Source of the DNA: CAYWNK01 sp047639615
Lineage (GTDB): Bacteria; Planctomycetota; UBA1135; GCA-002686595
Reading direction: 5' to 3'
DNA length: 7,359 nt
NCBI GenBank assembly: GCA_047639615.1
Contig: JBLIOL010000281.1
Span: forward strand, 1-7,359
The position numbers and the translations under genes are program-made. Position 1 is the first letter of the stretch; every line of letters starts with the position of its first letter. Of this stretch, positions 1 through 6,465 are shown one piece after another. The notes beneath the pieces were generated by a model. That model did no database searches and was not told the DNA's origin. It saw nothing but the letters and a program-made list of their open reading frames with translations.

Positions 1-17
1 TTGCCTCGTGACACACC

Positions 18-21
18 GGAG
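18..21 (+). promoter_or_regulatory. Shine-Dalgarno site of the hydrolase gene
   Basis: GGAG lies 5 bases before the ATG at 27. It is the clearest ribosome binding site in the window. Together with an in-frame TGA at 9-11 it fixes ATG 27 as the start, because no other ATG or GTG lies between that stop and position 27 in this frame. Confidence 0.6.
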
Positions 22-26
22 ATCCC

Positions 27-953
27 ATGCGCCGCACGATTCTGCTCCTCTCAGTTCCGATCCTGGTTTCCCTAGCGTTCTTGGCGGACGACGATCTGTT
101 GAGGGACGTCGAGCATCACTACGCGGACTCAGATGGGGTCAAGATTCACTACGCGGCTTTGGGAGACGGGCCGCTGGTGGTCATGATCCACGGCTTCCCG
201 GACTATTGGTACACCTGGCGGGATCAAATGAAGGTTCTCGCTACGGAATTTCGGGTGCTCGCGATCGACCAGCGTGGCTACAACCTGAGCGATCAACCAG
301 AGGGCACCCGGAACTACGACATGCAGTTGTTGGTGGCGGATGTTGCGGCGGTGATTCGCGATGCGGAGGAGGAGAGCGCCATCATCGTCGGGCACGATTG
401 GGGCGGATTGGTTGCGTGGAATTTCGCCATGCACCAGCCGGAGATGACGAACAAGTTGGTGGTGCTCAACCTCCCGCATCCGATTTGCCTTGCGAGGGAG
501 TTGGCCGAGAATCCTGAGCAGCAGGCGAACAGTTCCTACGCGCGCACCTTCCAAACCAAATCACCTTCGGACCCCGACGTCTTCTTTGGCTTTCCGATGA
601 CGCCCCAAACGCTCTCGGGTTGGGTCGAGGATCGGGAGGCTCGCAAGCACTACGTGGAGGCCTTTGAGCGCTCCTCCTTCGATGGCATGTTGGCGTACTA
701 CAAGCGCAACTTTCCTGGAGCCCCCAGCCTTGAGGCTTTCGGTGCTGAGGATCTACCGCGGGTCCAGGTACCGGTCTTGCAGTTCCACGGCCTAGCGGAC
801 CAGGCCCTGCACTCCGACGGGTTGAACTACACCTGGGACTATCTGGAGCAGGACCTGACCCTGGTGACGATCCCGGGCGCTGGCCACTTCGTTCAACAGG
901 ACGCTTCCGAGCTCGTAACGAAGACGATGCTCTGGTGGATGACGCGGGACTAG
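27..953 (+). CDS. Exported alpha/beta hydrolase, epoxide hydrolase type
   Basis: This 308-residue protein is an alpha/beta-hydrolase that most resembles epoxide hydrolases, which open epoxides to diols through an Asp-ester intermediate. Visible in order: a signal-like N-terminus (residues 1-20, two Arg then a hydrophobic run ending in FLA before three Asp); the oxyanion-hole motif HGFP (55-58); DQRGY (81-85); the nucleophile elbow GHDWGG (122-127) with Asp124; a cap domain with Tyr171 in a Y-x3-FQ motif and Tyr224/225 in YYKRNFP, matching the two ring-opening tyrosines of the family; acid Asp258 in GLADQ; and base His287 in GAGHF. The triad is complete. Cytosolic relatives begin near residue 28, so the N-terminal extension suggests export or membrane anchoring. 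The SRPBCC gene follows after 30 bp in the same frame. Haloalkane dehalogenase is the main alternative; the paired Tyr favour epoxide hydrolase. The natural substrate cannot be read from the sequence. Confidence 0.9.
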   Translation: MRRTILLLSVPILVSLAFLADDDLLRDVEHHYADSDGVKIHYAALGDGPLVVMIHGFPDYWYTWRDQMKVLATEFRVLAIDQRGYNLSDQPEGTRNYDMQLLVADVAAVIRDAEEESAIIVGHDWGGLVAWNFAMHQPEMTNKLVVLNLPHPICLARELAENPEQQANSSYARTFQTKSPSDPDVFFGFPMTPQTLSGWVEDREARKHYVEAFERSSFDGMLAYYKRNFPGAPSLEAFGAEDLPRVQVPVLQFHGLADQALHSDGLNYTWDYLEQDLTLVTIPGAGHFVQQDASELVTKTMLWWMTRD

Positions 954-983
954 CCGATCGGGCTAACCAAGGCGAGCAAGGAC

Positions 984-1445
984 ATGGCTAGGATCAAACT
1001 AGTGTTGGATATCAAGGCTCCGCCAGAGGTGTGCTTCGACCTGTCGAGGGACTTGGATCTGCATCGCGGGTCCATGAGCCATACCAATGAGGAGGCTGTG
1101 GCTGGGCGCACGAGCGGGCTGATCGAGCTGGGTGAGGAGGTCACCTGGCGGGCGCGGCACTTCGGGATGGTGCACCTGCACAAGGCGAGAATCAGCGCCT
1201 TCGATCGGCCTCGGCACTTTCGTGATGAGATGGTGGAGGGGCGCTTTCGATCGTTCGTGCACGACCACTACTTCGAAGCGACGGCGACCGGCACGCGCAT
1301 GACCGATGAACTCGAGTTCCGCGCACCGCTGGGGCCGCTGGGAGCGTTGGTGGATGCCTTGGTGCTCAAGGGCTACCTGCGGCGTTTGCTGCAGACTCGC
1401 AACGAGTTCATCCGGCGTGAGGCGCAGGCGGGCAGCAATCGATAG
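984..1445 (+). CDS. SRPBCC (START-like) ligand-binding family protein
   Basis: This 153-residue protein is a single-domain member of the SRPBCC/polyketide cyclase-like superfamily, a helix-grip fold with a deep hydrophobic cavity. The length is typical. Recognisable subfamily blocks are an initial beta strand followed by an APPEVCF helix start (12-18), a T-W-R-A-R-H-F-G block (54-61), DRPRHFRDEM (74-83), a G-F-HDH-F pattern (86-97), a T-x-M-T-D-E strand (104-109), and a C-terminal amphipathic helix ending LLQTRNEF (135-142). Members of this group are often labelled 'SRPBCC family' or, loosely, 'cell division inhibitor'; that latter name is not justified here. There is no signal peptide, so it is probably cytoplasmic. 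ATG 984 has only a poorly placed AAGGA (978-982, 1 base away) and a weaker AAGG (969-972). It probably shares a transcript with the upstream hydrolase. Ligand unknown. Confidence 0.87.
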   Translation: MARIKLVLDIKAPPEVCFDLSRDLDLHRGSMSHTNEEAVAGRTSGLIELGEEVTWRARHFGMVHLHKARISAFDRPRHFRDEMVEGRFRSFVHDHYFEATATGTRMTDELEFRAPLGPLGALVDALVLKGYLRRLLQTRNEFIRREAQAGSNR

Positions 1446-1453
1446 GCGCCAGT

Positions 1454-1843
1454 CTAGTTGAACAAGTGCATCTCGACCGCTTCGGAAGCGGCTAAGCGGC
1501 CTTGGGGGCTCGGGTCGTAGATGAGCCACTGGGCGTAGAGCGATGTGCCGTCGAAGATCGGGTCTGCGGGCAGGGTTAGCCGCACGGACTCGCTGCCGGG
1601 GCCGAGGCCTTGGGTGGAGAGTAGGACGCGATGGGTGCTGCTGGCTGAGTTGAGCGGCACGTAGAGTTGGACGCCTTGGAAGGGAATGCCGAGGGGCATG
1701 GAGCTGGTGGAGACCACCAGGGCTGCGGGAGCACCTGAGGCCGCGGCTTCGACGGCGACGGTGATTGTGTGTCCGAGGCGCGTGGGCTCGAGCAGGGTTA
1801 GCTTAGGGCTCGTGCCGTTGGTGCCGGGGGTGGCCGTGCCGAA
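1454..1843 (-). other. C-terminal beta-sandwich-like module of the peroxidase
   Basis: Residues 421-549 of the peroxidase follow the heme domains and contain no heme or catalytic motif. The segment starts FGTATPGTNGTSPKL, continues with alternating hydrophobic strands, and ends with a DP-x(2)-DGTSLYAQW-x-x-YDP block and an AASEAVEMHL tail. From memory, similar tails (G-x-G-x-PG-x-NG, then Q-W/DP, then S-D/E-A) occur at the C-terminus of many otherwise unrelated exported planctomycete proteins, often with Cys pairs. No Cys occurs here. Its role is unknown; surface attachment, sorting or folding are guesses. Confidence 0.6.
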
Positions 1844-3103
1844 GAGCGTTGGGGCCTCTGTGGACTCGGCGTAGAGCGTCAGGCGTTCGTAGGGGCCTTC
1901 GAAGTTGGCGGCGCGCGGGTCCGTGAGAGGGTTGCCCAGGAAGGCAGCCAGGTCGGACTTCTCTTGGGCGCTCATGCCCAGGGGCTGAATCAAGGGATCC
2001 TTGTTGGGCACGTTGAAGTGTCCGCCCACGTCGAAGAACTCGATCACGTCGGCGATGGTGATGGCGCTGCCGTCGTGGAAGTAGGGAGCGGTCAGGGCTA
2101 GATTGCGCAGGCTGGGGCTGCGGAATTTGCCTTGGTCCGCGGCAACCAGGCTGACTCGACGCCTGCCCGGGTCGTCGCCCAAATCATCGAGGCCTATGTT
2201 GCGGTAGAGGTGATCGGTGAGGATCGCGCCGGGGTGGCAAGTGGCGCAGCCCTTGCTGACGAAGACTCCATAGCCAGCGCGCTCTTCTGCGGTGAGTGCA
2301 TTCTGGTCGCCATTAAGGAAGTCGTCGAAGGGCAGTTGGTCGTAGGTCACCAGGGTGCGCATGTAGGTGGCCAGGGCCTGGGCCACACGCGTGGTGGTGA
2401 TGCCGGGGCTGCCGAAAGCGTCGGCGAAGAGCAACTCGTAGTCGCGGCCGGCGATCCAGCTGGAGAGCGTGGCGGGGATGTTGCCCGCTAGGTAGAGCGG
2501 CTGCGAGTCGCGCACGTCATCCAGGATCTCGGCCACCGGGCGTTCGAAGAAGGCCATCTCCTTCTCGTCCGTGAGCGGCAGCAGGGCTTGGCTCTCGAGA
2601 GCTGCTCCGGAACTGGAGATGGTCAGCCCGCTCATGGGGTCGACGAAGGCACCAGGCGCGCGCCCATCCAGCAGTAGCTCCGGCGCGTAGGCCGCGTCGA
2701 AGACCTGGGGCGTGTGGCGGAAAGTGAGCTGGGGGCCCATGCCAGTGAGCTGGCGGAAGATGTAGCTATGTGCCGGGCGGTGGCTCGAGATGCTCGGCGA
2801 GGAGTGCGTGTCGTCGGCGGTGCCGAAGATGCGGTCCACGCCCACGTAGGTGCTGCCCGCCAGGTCGGCCAAGGTGCGCGGGTCCGCGCCGGCGGCTTCG
2901 GGCAGGTGGCACGTGGCGCAAGCCACCGTGTCGAGGGTGGATAGTTGCTCATCCCAGAAGAGCGCTTGCCCGAGAAAGGTCTTGGCCTGGGTGATCGGGT
3001 TTTCGGGGGGCGCGCTCGGCGGACCCAGGCCCTGGCCGGAGCTGATGCTCGTGGAGGCCAGTGAAAGCAGTGCCAGGGTTCCGATGGAATGGAGCGTGTT
3101 CAT
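1454..3103 (-). CDS. Secreted di-heme cytochrome c peroxidase/MauG-family protein with C-terminal beta module
   Basis: This 549-residue protein belongs to the bacterial di-heme peroxidase (CCP/MauG) family, which reduces peroxide or oxidises a partner in the periplasm. Residues 1-24 are a weak, mostly uncharged signal peptide. Two heme c sites, CATCH at 62-66 and 286-290, define the two cytochrome domains. Family landmarks are LFWDEQLS (48-55), RHTPQVFDAAY (129-139), LDGRA (145-149), ALESQALLPL plus EKEM (168-183), ATYMRTLV (245-252), and FRSPSLRNLALTAPYFHDGS (327-346). About 30 residues more than usual lie between heme 1 and DGRA (around 85-128). The catalytic part ends near 395; residues 421-549 are an extra beta-rich module. 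Where classical peroxidases carry a distal Met, I read FFDVGG (356-361), so a peroxidase or a MauG-like oxidase role cannot be decided by eye. No clear Shine-Dalgarno precedes the ATG. The gene is divergent from the TPR gene and convergent with the SRPBCC gene. Confidence 0.92.
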   Translation of the reverse strand: MNTLHSIGTLALLSLASTSISSGQGLGPPSAPPENPITQAKTFLGQALFWDEQLSTLDTVACATCHLPEAAGADPRTLADLAGSTYVGVDRIFGTADDTHSSPSISSHRPAHSYIFRQLTGMGPQLTFRHTPQVFDAAYAPELLLDGRAPGAFVDPMSGLTISSSGAALESQALLPLTDEKEMAFFERPVAEILDDVRDSQPLYLAGNIPATLSSWIAGRDYELLFADAFGSPGITTTRVAQALATYMRTLVTYDQLPFDDFLNGDQNALTAEERAGYGVFVSKGCATCHPGAILTDHLYRNIGLDDLGDDPGRRRVSLVAADQGKFRSPSLRNLALTAPYFHDGSAITIADVIEFFDVGGHFNVPNKDPLIQPLGMSAQEKSDLAAFLGNPLTDPRAANFEGPYERLTLYAESTEAPTLFGTATPGTNGTSPKLTLLEPTRLGHTITVAVEAAASGAPAALVVSTSSMPLGIPFQGVQLYVPLNSASSTHRVLLSTQGLGPGSESVRLTLPADPIFDGTSLYAQWLIYDPSPQGRLAASEAVEMHLFN

Positions 3104-3314
3104 GGGTGGCAGAGGCGGCGAATGAGGATGGCGAGCGAGAGGCGACGTGTAGGGATGGACCCCAGCGGCGGGGATTTGTCACCTCGATCATGCGGATTGG
3201 TGGGGATCCTCGCTGGTGGGGCTCGGTATGGGTGCTGGGTGCTGGGAAATGGCGGATGGCGTGTTTCGGTTGGTTGGTGGCAGACTAGAGGGAGTGGCCG
3301 CAAGGCCCTTGCCG
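3104..3314. promoter_or_regulatory. Divergent intergenic spacer, promoters expected
   Basis: These 211 bases separate the start codons of the peroxidase (-) and the TPR gene (+) and must carry the promoters for both unless transcription enters from elsewhere. I could not identify a convincing -35/-10 pair on either strand, and no operator-like palindrome stands out. The only internal structure seen is a short direct repeat of GGTGCTG (3231-3246, about 2.3 copies). An open frame extending from an ATG at 3216 into the TPR gene has no signal-like or domain-like character and is treated as non-coding. Confidence 0.45.
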
Positions 3315-6300
3315 ATGCGCTCCATTCCCCTGATCCTCACCTGCTTGTTAGCGCTGTGCTTCGCGCCGGCGGGCTTTGGGCAGGCGGATGTATCGCTGGA
3401 GAAGCTGCAGGCTTATCTGGAACGCAATCCGTATCACGAGCGGACCTTTGCGCGTTGGACGCATGAGGCGCAGGAGCGCGGGGTGCAGGGGGAGTTGGTG
3501 GTGGGGCTGGAGGCGCTGCTTTTGGAGCGGCCAGGGGAGGAGGCTTTGGTGGTGCTGTTGGCGCGGCTGGAGGCGCACTTGGGTCGGCCGGCGGAAGCAT
3601 TGGCGCGGCTGGGGACGCTTGAGGCGGAGAGCGCGGGGCTGTGGCAACTGCGCGGCGATCTACAGGTGCGCTTGGGTGCTTTTGAGGAGGCTTGCGAGGA
3701 CTTGTTAAAGGCGGCGCAGGCCTTTGAGGATCGGCGCTTGGCTGGGGATGCTTGGGTGGAGCTTGGGCGGACGCGTATGCGGCTGGGCGATCGGCAGTCG
3801 GCGGTGGCGGCCTTTGAGGCTTTCGCGGAGCTGGATCCTGGGTCCTTCGGTCAGTGTTTTGAGGCGGCGGCGCTCTTGGAAGAGGTCGGCTTGGAAGAGC
3901 CGGCGCTACAAGCGTTGGAGCGGGCCTTGGCTTTGGCGACGGATGACCCGGCTTCCATCGTGCGCGTACTAGACATGCGTGGGCGCGTGTTGGAGGGCTT
4001 CGGTCATGCGGCGGTGGCGGAGGAGGCTTACGGCGAGGCCATGGACTTGCTCGGTCCGGGACATTGGCAGCGGGAGGAGTTGTTCGAGCGACGCTTGCAC
4101 CTGCGCCGCGGCTTGGGCAACTTGCCCGAGTGGATCGAGAGCATGCGCAGGCGCGTGGCGCGCAATGCGGATGGGCAGCTGCGTGGTTTTCTTGCGCGGG
4201 CGCTGCTTGAGTACGGCGACCCGGCTGGTGCTTTGGAAGTGCTGGAAGAGGGTGCGCGCAGCTTCCCCGGTGATCTGACGCGCGGCGTGGAGTACGCACA
4301 GGCTTTGACCAATGGCGAGCGTGGTGCCGAGGCTGTGGCCGAGTATCGGCGCTTGGCTGCGCTGCACCCCGGTGAGTTGGGCTTGCACCGGGAGGCGGGT
4401 TTGCTGCTGGCCGGGATGGGTTCCATGGAGGAGGCCCAAGGACATTGGACGCAGGAATTAGCGCGCGCGCCAAAGAGCATCGAGTTGCACTTGGATCTGG
4501 CGCGCATGCAGGCGCAGCTGGGCGCGCGCGGGGAGCAGGAGCGCTTGTTGAAGGCGGCTTGGGAGTTGGAACCGGGCGATCTGCGGGCCTTGCGGGCTTT
4601 GCTTGCGGCGCGCCGCCAGGCGGGGCGCAGCTCCTCGCAGGCGCGCCTCCTGACCGAGGCTCAGCACCGGGCGCTCGCAGCTGGCGAGCCCAGCGCTCTC
4701 GAAGAAATAGCCCAGGAGTGGATCGCTATCGATCAGCCCTCGGGTGCCCTGCGTGCTCTGGAGATGGCGCTCGAGGCAGGTGGCAATCCCTATCGAATCC
4801 TGGGCCAGTTAGCGCCCTTGCATGAGATCGATGGGAAGCCGCGCAAGGCGCTCGCTGCCTGGCGGCGACGCTTCCCCATGAGCAAGCAGCCGCGCGAGCG
4901 GGTGGAGATGGCCTGGAGCATCGGCCGCTTGCGACATGCAACCCAATCCACGAACCAGATCACGCGCGAGCTGCGGCGCGAGTTGCTGGAGAACGAGCGC
5001 AGCACTTCCGAGTGCGTGCTGCTTGTCTGCGCCCTCGCGCAGGCGAAGCCGCCGGGGTCCTGGTTGGAGGTGATCCTGGAAGAGCACGCGAGTGGGGGGC
5101 CGAGCCAAGAGCTGTTCCTGACTCAGGCAAGGGTGGCCGAGGCGGTTGGCGATCCGAGTTTTGCGGCCTACAGCTTGGGTGAGATCGTGAAGGCCGACCT
5201 CAAGGAGCGCGTGCGACTGCTGCCGGAGATCGCACGGCTCCATCGGGATGCCGGGGAGATGGACAAAGCGCTCCGGGCGGAGGAGGCGCTGCTGGCCCTG
5301 GCGCCGAGCCGGCCGTCGCTGATCGTGGAGTTGGCCGAGGCGGAGCTTCGCGACAAGGACTATCCGGCGGCGCGCGAGTTGTACGAGCAGGCGCTGCTGG
5401 AGAAACCGGGGGATGGTCAGCTGCTGTTGACCGTGCTCAATCTAGAGGTGCGCGCGGGGAACGCCGCGGCCGTTGGAGCGCGCCTAGCAGGGCTGCTGCG
5501 CAGGCCTGATGAAACGATGCGCCGCGAGGCACGCACGTGGGCGCGCGAGGTGTGGTCCTCGAAGGTCTACCTGCATGTGCAGAGCAAGGCACTGCGCGAG
5601 AAGCTGCAGGTGGATCCGCGGGACTGTGATTCTGGTTTGCTCCTGGTACTTGTGCACAGCTACCTACACGAGCCGTTTGCGGCGAGTCTTGTGCTCGAGG
5701 AGCTGCTGAGGCGCTATCCGCGGGAGTCGGCCTTGCTCGAGTTGCGTGACGAATTGCGTGGCCTCGTTCCAGGCGGTGCGCAGGCGCCTTGGGGACCGGG
5801 CGCACTGGACGAGGATGAGTCCTTGGCTCGCAATCTTCTGCGCCGCGGTCAAGTCAATCAGGCGCGCGCGGTCTTCGCGCGCATCGCGGATCCTGTGCGT
5901 GTGGCAGACATTGCTCTGGAGGCAGGTGTGCCGCGCGAGGGCTTGCGGGTGCTGCGCAGGTTGGAACAGAGTGAGGACTCGGCCGGAGCGGAGCTACTGC
6001 TGCGCTTGGCCATGGCCTATCTCGCGGCGGGCCAGGAGAGCAGCGGCATGCGCTACGCGGAGCGTGCGGCCAAGGCCTGGGAATCGCCCTGGGAGCTGAG
6101 CCTGTGGATCGCGCGACGCTACAGCGAGAGCGGTCGTACGAGTGCGATCCGCTCCATCGGCGAGATCCTGATCGCGGATCTGTGCGCCGCGGGTACGCAG
6201 CGCGACGCTGCCTGGAGCTTGAGCTTGGCAGAGGTGGGAGAGCTCTACGCGAGCCTTGGACAGCGCCGTCTATTCGAGGCGAACCTCGAGCGGCGCTGCT

Positions 6301-6464
6301 TCGGATCCATGGTCGACGAGCGGCTGTTCGAGACACTGCTCGCGAGCTTGAGCGTGTCGCAGCCGGGGCGCATTCCTGTGCTCATCGGCCGCGCGCGCAG
6401 GCAAGGCGGCTACTCCGACTATCACTTAGATGAGTGGTTGGACCGATTCGTTGGCGAGGATTGA
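3315..6464 (+). CDS. Large exported TPR-repeat protein
   Basis: This 1049-residue protein has a Sec-type signal peptide (1-23: Arg2, hydrophobic core, AGFGQA end) followed almost wholly by helical TPR-like repeats, a scaffold for protein-protein contact. The clearest 34-residue units are at 144-177 (DAWVELGRTRMRLGDRQSAV start), 322-354, 355-388, 389-422, 633-666 and 668-701; weaker ones lie at 108-140, 180-210, 216-247, 288-320, 771-804 and 890-921. Residues about 430-630 and 930-1049 are helical but not readable as TPRs. No enzyme domain, transmembrane helix or C-terminal anchor was seen, so it is probably periplasmic or secreted. ATG 3315 was chosen because the signal peptide starts there; ATG 3216 would bury it behind 33 residues. 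AAGG at 3302-3305 is a weak ribosome site. Codon use changes near residue 433. The binding partner is unknown. Confidence 0.87.
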   Translation: MRSIPLILTCLLALCFAPAGFGQADVSLEKLQAYLERNPYHERTFARWTHEAQERGVQGELVVGLEALLLERPGEEALVVLLARLEAHLGRPAEALARLGTLEAESAGLWQLRGDLQVRLGAFEEACEDLLKAAQAFEDRRLAGDAWVELGRTRMRLGDRQSAVAAFEAFAELDPGSFGQCFEAAALLEEVGLEEPALQALERALALATDDPASIVRVLDMRGRVLEGFGHAAVAEEAYGEAMDLLGPGHWQREELFERRLHLRRGLGNLPEWIESMRRRVARNADGQLRGFLARALLEYGDPAGALEVLEEGARSFPGDLTRGVEYAQALTNGERGAEAVAEYRRLAALHPGELGLHREAGLLLAGMGSMEEAQGHWTQELARAPKSIELHLDLARMQAQLGARGEQERLLKAAWELEPGDLRALRALLAARRQAGRSSSQARLLTEAQHRALAAGEPSALEEIAQEWIAIDQPSGALRALEMALEAGGNPYRILGQLAPLHEIDGKPRKALAAWRRRFPMSKQPRERVEMAWSIGRLRHATQSTNQITRELRRELLENERSTSECVLLVCALAQAKPPGSWLEVILEEHASGGPSQELFLTQARVAEAVGDPSFAAYSLGEIVKADLKERVRLLPEIARLHRDAGEMDKALRAEEALLALAPSRPSLIVELAEAELRDKDYPAARELYEQALLEKPGDGQLLLTVLNLEVRAGNAAAVGARLAGLLRRPDETMRREARTWAREVWSSKVYLHVQSKALREKLQVDPRDCDSGLLLVLVHSYLHEPFAASLVLEELLRRYPRESALLELRDELRGLVPGGAQAPWGPGALDEDESLARNLLRRGQVNQARAVFARIADPVRVADIALEAGVPREGLRVLRRLEQSEDSAGAELLLRLAMAYLAAGQESSGMRYAERAAKAWESPWELSLWIARRYSESGRTSAIRSIGEILIADLCAAGTQRDAAWSLSLAEVGELYASLGQRRLFEANLERRCFGSMVDERLFETLLASLSVSQPGRIPVLIGRARRQGGYSDYHLDEWLDRFVGED

Positions 6465-6465
6465 A

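Noticed and set aside
8..517. 169-residue frame starting GTG at 8 on the plus strand
   Set aside because: It overlaps the hydrolase in another frame, is Arg/Gly/His-rich without any motif, and the hydrolase frame carries all the catalytic residues.
951..965. Stem-loop TAGCC-GATCG-GGCTA as a terminator after the hydrolase
   Set aside because: Only 5 base pairs and no following T run, with the next gene starting 19 bases later; not a credible intrinsic terminator.
999..1529. 176-residue minus-strand frame opposite the SRPBCC gene
   Set aside because: It is a shadow frame: no recognisable domain, and it overlaps two well-supported genes.
3216..3314. Upstream ATG extending the TPR protein by 33 residues
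   Set aside because: The extension is Gly-rich and featureless and would place the clear signal peptide at residue 34 onward; ATG 3315 is the better start.
3337..4473. 378-residue open frame on the minus strand inside the TPR gene
   Set aside because: It is a Pro/Ala/Arg-rich translation with no domain, caused by the G-rich codon use of the plus-strand TPR gene, which has clear repeats and a signal peptide.
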